DNA of 64,000 bases from Siphonodentalium dalli (lineage: Eukaryota; Mollusca; Scaphopoda; Gadilida; Siphonodentaliidae): positions 33,296,987 to 33,360,986 of the forward strand of contig CP136063.1 of NCBI GenBank assembly GCA_032622095.1, given 5' to 3'. Under the pieces are notes generated by a model. The model ran no database searches and was not told the origin of the DNA. It was given only the letters and a program-made list of their open reading frames with translations. Every line of letters starts with the position of its first letter. Position 1 is the stretch's first letter. Positions 22,699 through 33,107 of the stretch are shown here, one piece after another. The position numbers and the translations under genes are program-made.

Positions 22699-25600
22699 GG
22701 ATAGGATAGGATAGGATATTTTATTTAAATATACACATATTAATGCATAATACATTTGACAAATATTATGTTGTATATTCGAGGGGTGGCATAGTCAGGC
22801 TAGACTGTCTTACTGCCACCCCCTTAAAAATGAAAAGATGTTATGATAGGCGGTCATGATTTCTTGTACAATGCACGGCTATATAATTATGTATCACAAA
22901 ATGGTTGTATTATATACATGGAGGGTATACGTCTAGATAAATTGTTTATTGGTTACTCGATGGTTTGTCTCTTTCTTGTCAGTGGGTTGTTCCTTGAAAG
23001 TCGAGTAGGAATGTACTGAGTGAGGTTGAGGATTGCGGTATAGGGGAAGTCACTTATTGAGGAGCTACTACACAGTCGGGACATCTTTGATTGTTGCATT
23101 TAATTGTTGCAGCATATTTTTTAATGCAATCGGCATGTAAACGTCGTTTAAATGTGTGTCTGGATTGGTATGATGTAAATTCGTTATCTAAGTTGTTCCA
23201 TATGGTTGGAAAGGAATGAAATGGTAGTTGTTGGGACCAAGATGTTCTTGGTTTTTTTAAAAATAGTGGGTGCTTTTGCCGGGTGGCTGGTCCTGTTTTC
23301 CGTTTGGAAAATATGTCGGTAAATGATTCTATTAAACGCATATGATACCAATCATGCATGAAAACTGCCGCTTGTACTTTGTGGATGTCGTAGATTTTGA
23401 GTATATTTTCTTTTTTAAAGAGAGGTTCTGTGTGGCTTCTATATTTCTTATTACATATAACTCGTATTGCGCGTTTTTGAAGCCTGAAAATTTTTTTGAC
23501 CGCAGGGACGTGTCCCCATATTTGAACAGCGTAGACTAAATGGCTTTGTATTAGAGCATAATATAATGTTTTAAGTGCGCTACCAGGAAAGAAGTGTTTA
23601 ACTTTATTGATGTGGTATATGGCATTCACCATTTTTGAACAAACAAAGGACACGTGTTTTTTGAAAGTCAGGTTTTCATCTATATGGATTCCTAGGAATT
23701 TTGTGGAGGATTCGTGCTCAAGATTTCCTATCTTGTTTAGTTCCGTATTATTTAAGTAAACCTTTATAAAGTTCCATTTGTCATCATTGTTCTCTGGGTG
23801 TATCAGCATATAATTGCTTTTTTTAGTATTGATCACTAACTTATTGCTACAGCACCAAGCAAATATGTTGCGTAACTCATTATTCACATAACTTTCTACA
23901 AGGATGCCATTTTTTCCACCAGTTACTAGAGTCGTATCGTCCGCGTATGATAAGATATCCATTGTTGTCGAATTTGACATATCGTTAACGTAAATTAAGA
24001 AAATTATCGGTCCCAGAATTGATCCCTGGGGCACACCACACGTCACTTCCGTCAATTTAGATTTGATACCATTGAGTTCAACATATTGCCTTCTATTTTT
24101 CAGGTAGCTCTGAAACCATGAGTATGCTGTGCCTCGTATACCATAGTGATCTAGTTTATGAAGTAAAATATCGTGATTTATCGTGTCAAATGCTTTTGAG
24201 AGGTCGAGAAATAGAGCTAAAGTGGAATCTCTTGTCATTTTGTCATTATTTGAGACAACTTGATCGAGGAGGTGTAATACAGGATGGAAGGTTGAATGAT
24301 TAGGGCGGAAGCCGTATTGGTGTTTATAAAGTATGTTTTGTTCATTTAAGAAGTCTAGTAATCGTTTATGCATTATTTTTTCGAGAAGTTTAGAGATAGC
24401 TGGAAGAATGCTGATAGGTCTGTAGTTGGAAATTTCATGAGTGGTATTATTTTTTGGGATCGGAACTACTTTAGAAATTTTCATTTTGTCAGGGACTATT
24501 CCATGCTCTAAGGACAAGTTAAAAATATGCAATAATGCTGGGGCTATTTCCTCAATTGTTTCCTTGATAAGTTTAGTTGATATACCATTGAAATCCCTTG
24601 ATACTTTCCCTGTCATAGAGAAACATGTGAGGATGATTTCCTGCATAGAGGTCGGAATTATTTTGAAATTGATGTCGTCTGGTCTGCGGTTATGGAGAAA
24701 ATCTGTAAAATGAGAGTCATTTTCATGTTCATTGAGTTGGCTAGTTTCCCGCCCAATTTTTGAGAAAAAGTCATTGAACTTTTCCGATATGAGTTTGGAA
24801 TTTTCAAGTTCTATTCCGTTTTCGGTAAATGTCTTGGGGTTATTATTTGTGTTTCCATTCATCTTCAATGCACCCTTAAGTATTTCCCATGTTTTCTTTA
24901 AGTTATTTTTATTTACTTCTAGAATATTTGTATAGTATATATTTTTACTCTTTCTGATTAGTTTATTATATAAGGTACGATAACTCAAATATTTATTTAC
25001 GTTCGTTTCCGTGGGTTTATTTAATTTGCGTAGATATAGCTGGTTCTTAACAATACTTGACTTAATCAATCCGGATGTCATCCAAGGATTGCGTTTTATG
25101 AATTTTTTGGGTATATGTCGGCTTTTGATAGGGAAAGCTAGTTCATATGCATTCATATAGATATCTAAGAAGATTTCATATGCTTGGTCGACACTTCTAC
25201 AAGATGTGACGGAGTCAAAGGTACACGATTTTAATAGATTTTTGAATATAATTATGTTATCAGGACTAAAACTTCTTTGATTAGTGGTTGCTTCGTTATT
25301 ATTGGTGCTGTTTTGTCTCTTTTGGTTAGATTCTGAATAAAATATGCCGAAGTGATCGGAAACATCGCATGTGATTATGCCAGATTTACAGTCGCCTTGT
25401 AGGTTATTGGTATATATATTATCGATGAGAGTTGCTGAATGATCAGTCATTCGGGTAGGTTTAGTAATCCTTGGCACGAATCCTCTTGTGAAAATGTTAT
25501 TTATGAAATCATTCGTTTTTGTATGCGAGTTGAAATTGAGTAGGTCAATATTAAAGTCTCCTGATATATATGATTTGTGGTTACTAATTTTTTCTAAAAT

Positions 25601-26330
25601 ATCGTCGAATTTTTTCAAAAATTGATCAATGTTGGCCTTTGGTGCGGTATTTGGTCTGTAAACGCAGCCGATTATCCGAGAGTCATTTTTCCCTGGGTTA
25701 ATTTCCACGAATATTGTTTCTATTACGTGTGGAATAAATTCACTAAGGTCGGGTCGATTTTTATAGTCAATGGAATCTTTTATGTAAAGGCATACACCAC
25801 CTCTGCCATCATCGTCGTCAGCTCTGCACTTGAATTCCATAGGGTGATATCCCGGTATCTGAAAGTGCGATGCTTGTCTTATTTTAAATGTTTCAGTTAA
25901 AGCAATAACGTCGAATGAATTATTATTCGACTTTAAATCGCATAGGAGATTACACAAAGAATCGAAATTTGCATTGATGCTTCGACAGTTGAGGCTGAAT
26001 ATTGAAAATTTTGTTTTTTTATTTGGTTGATCTATAGTGTCTGATGGTGAAATGTATCCACATTCATTGCAGGTATTAATAGCAGAATTTAAATTATCGT
26101 CATTTTCCTGTTCCGCTTCGTTCCATTTCATTGTAAAGTTATATTCATCAGAATCCTGAACCTCACTCAAATTTACGTTAGGTGTAGCCATGAGTTCCTA
26201 TACTGGAATGAATGAAATGTATGCCCTCCGCTTCAGAATGAATTAAAGATGTAAGCATGAATATGTATAGTCCGTGCATTGTTACTAAAGCTAACCGTAA
26301 TATGAAATACATATTATTTTAATTTTTTTT
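22699..26330 (-). mobile_element. Apparently full-length LINE with intact ORF (LINE B)
   Basis: Reads on the minus strand: short 5' leader upstream of 26191, one ORF (26191-23054), ~340-bp 3' UTR, AATAAA, and a terminal (TATCC)n repeat at about 22698-22717. Short tandem repeats in place of poly(A) are usual for CR1/L2/Jockey-group LINEs. The 5' limit is uncertain. No ORF1 is seen upstream. A 5'-truncated relative of this element begins at 63806. Confidence 0.78.
23054..26191 (-). CDS. LINE B AP-endonuclease/reverse transcriptase, 1045 aa, uninterrupted
   Basis: This enzyme nicks chromosomal DNA and copies the element RNA into the nick (target-primed reverse transcription). N-terminus: acidic, with CNEC at 41-44. 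Endonuclease domain about 62-285: Asn68 (SLNCRS), Glu100 (ALTET), GDFNID at 211-216, and SDH at 278-280, all the catalytic positions expected. RT about 520-800: NYRPIS 589-594, GFRPNHST near 627-634, DLSKAFD 663-669, GVPQGSILGP 719-728, YADD 749-752. The C-terminal part includes LGIHIDENLTFKKH, a run ending in WNNLDNEF, and a final Cys cluster (CNNQRCPDC). Length fits single-ORF CR1/L2/Jockey elements. No stop or frameshift, so recent arrival and possible activity are inferred. The clade within this group is not assignable by eye. Confidence 0.93.
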   Translation of the reverse strand: MATPNVNLSEVQDSDEYNFTMKWNEAEQENDDNLNSAINTCNECGYISPSDTIDQPNKKTKFSIFSLNCRSINANFDSLCNLLCDLKSNNNSFDVIALTETFKIRQASHFQIPGYHPMEFKCRADDDDGRGGVCLYIKDSIDYKNRPDLSEFIPHVIETIFVEINPGKNDSRIIGCVYRPNTAPKANIDQFLKKFDDILEKISNHKSYISGDFNIDLLNFNSHTKTNDFINNIFTRGFVPRITKPTRMTDHSATLIDNIYTNNLQGDCKSGIITCDVSDHFGIFYSESNQKRQNSTNNNEATTNQRSFSPDNIIIFKNLLKSCTFDSVTSCRSVDQAYEIFLDIYMNAYELAFPIKSRHIPKKFIKRNPWMTSGLIKSSIVKNQLYLRKLNKPTETNVNKYLSYRTLYNKLIRKSKNIYYTNILEVNKNNLKKTWEILKGALKMNGNTNNNPKTFTENGIELENSKLISEKFNDFFSKIGRETSQLNEHENDSHFTDFLHNRRPDDINFKIIPTSMQEIILTCFSMTGKVSRDFNGISTKLIKETIEEIAPALLHIFNLSLEHGIVPDKMKISKVVPIPKNNTTHEISNYRPISILPAISKLLEKIMHKRLLDFLNEQNILYKHQYGFRPNHSTFHPVLHLLDQVVSNNDKMTRDSTLALFLDLSKAFDTINHDILLHKLDHYGIRGTAYSWFQSYLKNRRQYVELNGIKSKLTEVTCGVPQGSILGPIIFLIYVNDMSNSTTMDILSYADDTTLVTGGKNGILVESYVNNELRNIFAWCCSNKLVINTKKSNYMLIHPENNDDKWNFIKVYLNNTELNKIGNLEHESSTKFLGIHIDENLTFKKHVSFVCSKMVNAIYHINKVKHFFPGSALKTLYYALIQSHLVYAVQIWGHVPAVKKIFRLQKRAIRVICNKKYRSHTEPLFKKENILKIYDIHKVQAAVFMHDWYHMRLIESFTDIFSKRKTGPATRQKHPLFLKKPRTSWSQQLPFHSFPTIWNNLDNEFTSYQSRHTFKRRLHADCIKKYAATIKCNNQRCPDCVVAPQ

Positions 26331-27200
26331 TGTATTCGGCGGGTATGTGTTTCTGGTAAGTCCTCGAATGCGTGTCAATCGACGGTCAATGAACATTTCA
26401 AATTCCGCTTGTTATTTTCTCATGAAATTATTGCCAAAAATCGCATATCTGTGATTTGACGTGTAGGCTATCTAATTGACCCACAACGAGGACTTACGTC
26501 ATAGTTGAAATAGATAACTCCATAATATATATGTAGGTATATATAGACCTATGTGGCTAAATGTATGAGTGTATGCCAATAGTATGTTGAAAATACATGA
26601 ACAAGAACCTATAATTAATAAAACTTTGAAGAATCATAAATGATTGCATATACGTGTATAAATGGTACACCGACTTCTGGTTGTATTTGACAAAGTATAA
26701 TTTGTTTTTAAAAGAAATCTACTGGACACAAAGTCCCAAACACAAGGCCTCATCGAGCCCACAAATCGGTATCCCTATAAAGAAGGCTTTATATGGATAC
26801 CGATCTATAATTCCGACGAAACCCTACCTCCGGGACCTATGTGCTGGTATTCCAGTCCCTATGTTGTTAGTTTGATTTAAAATTTGGGAAAGTCGAAAAA
26901 TTATTAAAACAAAAATCAGCGGTGTTTGAACAGGATGTCAATACATTAGCTGACAGTGACACTCGAAAATCTTGGCGCAAATGCTGAGCTGCTTTTTTGT
27001 CCATAGTAGTTAGTACCGTGTATAATATTGTTACTTCATTTTCAGGATTTCCAAATTAAACCAATGGAACTTTGGGAGCGCTTTGTTGGGTTTGAGTTTC
27101 TGGGTCAATAACAATGGCTGCATAATTAAGGAGACACACGTCTATGTATTTCATGTTTAAATAGTAGTTGTATCAGTGTATACTATATGTACATTGTTGT
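26331..27200. other. No recognised gene
   Basis: AT-rich sequence upstream of LINE B; CCTCGAATGCG and related text near 26350 may still be LINE leader. Nothing recognisable codes. Confidence 0.4.
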
Positions 27201-27217
27201 TTATTATTGGGGGGGGG

Positions 27218-27515
27218 TGGTGTCTGGGTTGGTCAGTGGTCCAATGAGCACGGTACCGGTCACCAAGCTGTAGGACCTGAGCTAGTGACTGACATGGGTT
27301 CGATTCCTATGTGGCGACCTCTGTCCAACTTCTTGCCTGAAGAAAACTTTCCGATCGGCGGAGTACATATGATATGTGCAGACGGTGCATCGTGACTACC
27401 TATTGTAGGTGACTAACCATAGATCACATGGTTTCCATCAACAACACATGATCTGGCCTCATTGTTATATCGCCTTAGTTGTGGAAAGCAACAAAACCCC
27501 AAAAAATTTACTCAA
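27218..27515 (+). mobile_element. tRNA-derived SINE
   Basis: The head has a B box exactly matching the Pol III consensus (GGTTCGATTCC, 27297-27307) and an A-box-like TGGTCAGTGG at 27230-27239. The A-B spacing is longer than in a tRNA, so the head carries an insertion or is a rearranged promoter. A GTGGCGACC stretch after the B box replaces the acceptor stem. An unrelated body with GATCGGCGGAGTACATATGA follows, ending in an A-rich CAACAAAACCCCAAAAAATTT. A SINE of this type needs a partner LINE for movement; no partner is proved here. Confidence 0.62.
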
Positions 27516-28127
27516 TGTTGCAACTGCCTTTCATTTATTTATTTTATATTTGTGGTTTTACGTGGCTTCCTACAATTAAGCGATATCACAGCAAAGGCAG
27601 ATTAATTGTTGGTAGAGGAAAACATGTGTGCTACACTTAGTTGTGTACAATTCAGTACTTAAAAAAAAATTAAGTGATTTATGCACCATCTGCTCTCATG
27701 TTACAAATCACTGACCACTGTGAAGGTAGCCCATGTTTCCTCTGTTAATATTCCCATGTTATTATACTAGTAATTAGATGAAGGTAGCCGGTGTTTCCTG
27801 TCCTTCCTATGTTATTATCATTAAATGTAGGTACACCGGTAGTCCATGTTCCCTCTGTTCCTCCCATGTTATTATCATATTATGCCTATGGGGGTCGGGC
27901 AGGGGGGGGTATTTATTAGAGGCACTTATGCGGGGGCGGGGGGTGGGTCACTGGGTGGGTGGTTTGGTCGATGGGACTAACAAAAAAATTTTCCGCAACT
28001 CAGAATTTTTTTTCCTGCAAGTTTTTTGACTGTTTTTTTCAATGAATTTGGCTTAAAACACCTTAGAATAAGAGAAATAATGTAATTCTAACTGCTAAAC
28101 AGTTATTGTGTTGTATTTTGTTGCAAA
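27516..28127. other. No gene; G-rich tract with quadruplex potential at 27893-27962
   Basis: GGGGGTCGGGCAGGGGGGGG, later GCGGGGGCGGGGGGTGGG and TGGGTGGGTGG, give many G-runs within 70 bases on the plus strand. Upstream, two imperfect repeats of CCATGTT..CCTCTGTT..CCATGTTATTAT (about 27730 and 27847) mark a short duplication. Confidence 0.6.
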
Positions 28128-28240
28128 TTTTGAAATCCAAGATGGCCGCTGGCAGCCATGTTTTTTTGGCCGAATGACCCCAAAATGACCCGTTCCTATT
28201 TACATGCCAATGTTAACATCCATGACAAATAGTATGCACA
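28128..28240 (-). repeat. Isolated unit of the 18.8-20.2 kb tandem family
   Basis: The complement reads CATGACAAAT reversed in order: ATCCAAGATGGCCGCTGGCA, GCCATGTTTTTTTGGCCGAA, TGACCCCAAAATGACCCGTT. These match the array unit in inverse orientation. Only about two thirds of a unit is present. Confidence 0.8.
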
Positions 28241-28841
28241 GAAATTCATATACAGCTGTCTACAGTGAATTCCCCCCGCAAATCTGCTTTAGTGTTAAAA
28301 GGGGGTGGGTGTCCAAAAATGGTCGGAAAAATTTGGACGCATGGTGGGTGGGGGTCCCAACAAGGGTCGAAAGTAAAAAATCAGCATACGTGCCTGAAAA
28401 TGTTTTCTGACCCCCCCCCCGGAGGGCATTTACCAGTACAGGTAGTCAAGGGCTCTGTCTGTCCGAGCATATCACCTTGTAACTCTGGTGTTGATTATCA
28501 GAGTTTGTTATCTTTTGTCATGGTGAAAGCACAGGTTGGTACCTACATTAGTTAGGCTAATTATTCAAGGTACCGGTATGTAACTTTGTTCCAAAATGTT
28601 GTTGTACGAGAAATGTCGATTTCATGACAATTAGGTGTTGGACATTGATTTTTATCTATAATTGTAGATGTATAGTGCAGACATTTAGCACCTGTGGACC
28701 TGGTTGAATTTTTCTGTGGTTCGATGGATCACATCCATCCTCAAGCTACTTATGTCATTTACTGGCATTTGTTTATAATGTGTAGGGGTAGATCGCTTGA
28801 GACCCCACCACAGTTCAATTCACACCAGGTTCTCAGCTTCA

Positions 28842-29065
28842 GATTACGTTGGCCATGTAATTTTACGATTAAACCGTAAATTCACATTACGATGATGTTG
28901 TAATTTTACGATAGTTTTTCTGTCATAATATTACGATCGTTTTGTAAATATACGATCAAATTTGTAAATGTCAGATTACGTTGATCTCGTAATTTTACGA
29001 CAGTTACTGATGGTCCAATTCCTGCCAACAGTTTCTGTCGTAATATTACAATGAAATTTTTTTGA
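28842..29065. repeat. MITE-like block of TTACGAT repeats
   Basis: CAGATTACGTTG..GTAATTTTACGA occurs twice as a direct repeat (about 28840 and 28971), with further copies of TAATATTACGATCGTTTTG and complements between, giving many small hairpins. It ends with AAATTTTTTTGAGTGTA. No ORF; terminal repeats were not firmly located. Confidence 0.6.
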
Positions 29066-29484
29066 GTGTATGATCATTTACATATACCGGTATGATTTTT
29101 GTAATTATGGTTAATTAATCATCAAATCCTACGAAAGATTAACAAGCGGGCGCAAATTACGTTTACGTATCATCATATTATAATCTACAAATGTAGCATA
29201 CAAGAGGGGGTATATATAGACATGTGGTTCAGATTACAACTTTAATTTGTCTACCAATAATACACATAACATAAAGATGGTCTATCTTTGTTTATACTCT
29301 GTCCTTAAATTCACGTTTGTTATGTTGTACCTGTATAACTATAATGTGCACAGTCTGATCATACCAGCGGATATATAGCAACTCATAGATTGTCATGTTA
29401 TAATAACCGGTGACCATGTTTATACATTGAACAAATATTTTAGGCATTCTTAATATCACAATTACAACTGCATAACTATGTGCA

Positions 29485-30598
29485 TGGTAAAACAGCTATT
29501 GCACATTTTCACCTGTTACAAGTTTGGGATTTGCAACAACACTTGATGAGTTCTGTGCACACAGCTGCAGCTTCTGGTAATGTAGTCCACAAAGGTTTAC
29601 ATCCATGATCTTCAACTGTCCATTCCCAGTCATGCGGGCCATGTATTGGAATTGTTATGTCATGACAAGTGTACCACAATCCTGCCTGGTATATGGCTCA
29701 TTTCATATGCTGTATTAGGGTCCCTTTTGAGCGACAAGTTTTGGAGAATTCTCTTCATATGCCTCGTTATCAACAACTTTTGACAACCTTTATTATAATT
29801 AATGGTAATGAAACGTTCGAGTTCTTTGAAAATATATGAGGACGAATCTTGTTGAATAAAAGGTTGATTCGCTTATAGAAGAAATGTATATGTACCTGTG
29901 ATAACAGGATAATATTTCCATGCTATCCAGAAACTTGTTCTGCCCTTTATATGGAAGAACAAAGTGCTATCAAAACCAGATATCGAATGAAAATTGGGTA
30001 GTGATAACAATTGTCATCGCTCAGAGCGGAAAATGTGCTGTTGTCATGGTACAATGTTTTAGATTTGCCTGTTCCTAGAGAAACACATGTATCACCACCA
30101 CTGTTAGCATCCGTAAACTTTGAAAACAGACCGATGACCATTACCAGGACAACTGTGTCAACAAACTGAACACGGATGGTCGTCAGCCCACAAGAAAGCG
30201 CATGGATAATGTGCGGCACAATTCTAATATCCGCTTCCTCAGTTTCTCAAGATTTACTAGGAAGAATTTGCTATTTTGAGAGTTGACGAACATTCTGTCA
30301 TGTTTAAAAATTTATCATCATGTTCTGACGCATTACAAAATACAAAATTTTCAAGCTTATTGTCAGAATGACAGAGGAAGTCGTTCCATTTTTTGGGAAT
30401 CTTAGTTTGGCCACCAACTTTTCGTCCAAGATCTATACCACGATTCTCATTAGTGCTGCCTTCATAATACCTATCCCACACAACACACATGACATTAACT
30501 CTTCTTAGTTTGTAGAAACTTCATTGATGACTGTGTAATCTTTAAAAGTACATTTAGATCCTATCGCAGGCACAATTATATGCACAAGAACGCCTCCA
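29485..30598 (-). pseudogene. Uncharacterised transposon-associated protein family, left copy (decayed)
   Basis: Minus-strand text, in order and over several frames: CKIFDGGVLVHIIVPAI; VVWDRYYEGS, RKVGGQTKIPKKWNDFL; PHIIHALSCGLTTIRVQ, then VDT...IGLFSKF and LGTGKSK; KELERF; AIYQAGLWY; PLWTTLPEAAAVCTELIKC; CCCKSQTCNR followed by more Cys codons. I recognise this motif series from a high-copy, unnamed family predicted in corals, molluscs and fish; no accession is claimed. Stops and shifts show it is dead. The order DG..., V-[VF]-D/WD...R, TVDTD-like, then C-rich tail resembles FEN1/XPG-type PIN-like nucleases, an inference only; the DTD motif here reads VDTVV. Confidence 0.65.
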
Positions 30599-30599
30599 T

Positions 30600-31165
30600 C
30601 AAATATCTTGCACGTACTTCCAATATTTTATTTCTTGTAATAGTGTGTTCGAACAACATTTGGGCAGTTCAAAAAACCCGAAATCGCTTCTCCGCTATTC
30701 CAAACGATCAAGTGCAGGAACAGGAGAACATCAAATTGAAAGGAACGGGAGGTAAATTCAAGGGGACACAATCTGATTTGCTGGGATGTATCCGGGAAGC
30801 AATTGGAGATATATCGGACCCACCTAAAAATGTTCAGTGCAAGATATTTGATGGATGCGTTCTTGTGGATATGATTGTACCTGCGATATAGTATCTACTT
30901 TTAATGATTACGCCCATTCACTAATGAAGTTTCTACTCTACAGACTAAGACGTGTTACTGTCATATATACATGTATGTGGTGTGGGACATATGAAACGAG
31001 CTGCCTACCAGGTAGGATTGTGGTACATTTGTCATGCCAAGCTGCAGCTGTGTGCTCAGAACTCATTAAGTGTTGTTGCAAATCACAAACTTGTAACAGA
31101 TGCAAATGTGCAAACGCTGATTTACCATACACAGAGTTATGTAGATGTAATTGTGTGCTTAAAAT
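30600..31165 (+). pseudogene. Same uncharacterised family, right copy with internal deletion
   Basis: Plus-strand text begins with QKTRNRFSAIPNDQVQEQEN, a block found upstream of the DG motif in the family, then IFDGCVLVDM. After a shift come NDYAHSLMKFLLYRLRRVTV and a remnant of VVWD. The middle half of the protein is missing: HMKRAAYQVGLWY follows directly, then ELIKCCCKSQTCNRCKCANADLPYTELCRC in another frame. The Cys-rich tail (CxC spacing) is better kept here than in the left copy. The first ~20 codons of the local ORF from 30580 are antisense of the left copy and not genuine. Confidence 0.65.
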
Positions 31166-31436
31166 ATTTGTTCAACGTATAAACACAGGCAGCGGTGATT
31201 ATAACATGACAATCTATGAGTTGCTATCTATCGGCTGGTATTATCAGTCTGTGAACATTATAGTTATATAACATAACAAACATGAATTTAAGAACACAGT
31301 ATAAACAAAGATAGCCCATCTTTATGTGTATTATTGATCGACAATTTAAAGTTGTGACCTGAAATGCATATCTATATATACACCCATCTTGAATGCTAGA
31401 TTACATAAGTCAATGATATTGGGTCAAATATATCCA

Positions 31437-32642
31437 TTAATGGTATTTTAGATTCTTTATTTTTATTTTATTTCACCAAAACATTACATGAATATATCCT
31501 TATATGTGTTGTATATATATTCGATGTTCATTTTCGAAACTTTTAAGACCGCATATTGTATATTATTGCATATTGCCATTCTATTGGTTGAACATATTTG
31601 AAATGATCAAATAAATTGTTATTAGGCATACAATTATTAATTTCAACAGTATACTGACAATGAGATTGTTACATTATAATATATGACGAATTGCGATCGA
31701 CAAACTCACTTTATAAGATTTAACCAAAGATTTATTGAATCCTTACAACAAGTCACATGTTCGGGATTTTTGGGGTGAGGGGTAACATAAACCAAGTTTT
31801 CTGAAACGTTGTTACATATTAAACACATACAATGTATTCATCGTTTTCAGTATATATGTCCAAAAGATATCAGACCGAACATTGCGAACTATCGCAAATA
31901 TCCTATGAGTAAATGACCATTTATTGGACCAAAATATTTGAAATGACGAGGATTTGCTTACAAAATTGCATATGTTTTGTCGAAAAAGATGTTATATTTC
32001 AACTTTTGTCATTGTGTATGTAATTGCCATTGCAGTATTTAGAAATGTGATCAAATAGTGTCCTTTATAGATTCTCATCCATGTTCTATCGGATGCTTAT
32101 CACAAAAACAATATTTCATGATTTTTGGGTGGAGGGGTAACATAATCCAAAATTTCTAAAATACGGTTAAGAATGTTTCCTAGCTATTGTATGTTTTTAT
32201 TAGAGTATACATGTCCAAAAATGCTAAGACCTTAACCTTTTATCTACACTGAAACATTTTTGAGAAATTGTTTATTATTCCGAAATAATTGAAACGAGAA
32301 TGATTATATGACAAAATAGCATTTTTTGGTACAAAAAGTGATAAATTTCAAATTTGGTCAGCCTGGGTTGCTACAATCTTCAAAATATGACAATGTCAGG
32401 TTGAATGATGCCTTAATTATGCATGCGCCTCAAATTTTATACCAGTTGGAACGTCAGGGTGAAATAATGATTGAATTTGACCGCCATCTTGGATTTATAC
32501 TCGAAACAAGGGTTAATATTGATCAGAAACCTGTTTCTAGTTCACTTTCTGAAAGAGCACACATAACTTGACAAAATATAAAAAAATGGCACTTTTGGCC
32601 AGTCCGTTCCAAAAAAAACGCTAAGTCACTACACTAGAGTGA
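31437..32642 (-). repeat. ~1.2-kb dispersed repeat, copy B (inverted)
   Basis: Complement of copy A at 13390-14648 over nearly its full length, with both GTTACCCCTC blocks (as GGGGTGAGGGGTAAC near 31772 and GGAGGGGTAAC near 32131), GTTGGAACGTC, GCCATCTTGGAT and GGCCAGTCCGTTCC. Copies differ by scattered substitutions and small indels, so neither is recent. Confidence 0.8.
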
Positions 32643-33107
32643 ATACATAATTCCCCCTCTCCCCACCCTACGGTGGCCAGGCCATCGGTTCTCTCGGTTA
32701 TCCTTCCACAGCAGCCGCTCACACTCGCTTGTCTCATTCCTGTCGCTGGTGGCTCACTACCACCCTCGGAGTCGATATCGCCCCTGTTTTACCCGTTGTG
32801 CTCCTGCCTCAACACGTCACTGCTCGCTACTTCTCCTGCATCAGTCTGCTTCACTCCCCCTAACGTTTTTGAATATAATCGAATCAGACAAAATATTCCG
32901 AATTGCATCTAATCGAATCACAGGGCCCTAATTGTGAATTGCCATCTTGGATATAACAGTTTAAAAAAATATCTTTTCTGTGCAAGGTTATTTGCCACCG
33001 GTATGTACATGTACATGTAAAGTACATGCACGTGTGTCTGCCATCTGGCCACCCCAGATGGCCCAACAGTTTTTGTCAAAATATCGCACTGAATTACAGC
33101 TATTACA
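32643..33107. other. C-rich segment without recognised gene
   Basis: From 32655 to 32870 the plus strand is rich in C and T with overlapping ORFs of 60-79 codons, none recognised. GCCATCTTGGAT recurs near 32941. Base composition differs from both neighbours, suggesting a separate insertion. Confidence 0.4.

Larger units (their letters stand above)
29183..31410. mobile_element. Large head-to-head inverted pair of one decayed element
   Basis: Outer arms 29183-29578 and 31037-31410 are ~80-90 % complements by eye (TAGCAACTCATAGATTGTCA, TGTTATAAT, ATAATACACATAA, TCTATCTTTGTTTATACT). Inner parts match again at 30490-30598 versus 30838-30960 (TGCAAGATATTTGATGGA). The arms are two copies of the same gene-bearing element, 5' ends at the centre, 3' ends outward. 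The left copy is longer; the right copy has a large internal deletion. No terminal transposon motif or target duplication found. Confidence 0.75.

Noticed and set aside
27230-27307. Functional tRNA gene
   Set aside because: Although the B box is perfect, the A-B distance and the lack of an acceptor stem rule out a tRNA fold; a SINE head explains it.
30938-31271. Overlapping ORFs of 64, 76 and 138 codons as separate genes
   Set aside because: They are frame shadows of the decayed right copy; only the Cys-tail text is meaningful.
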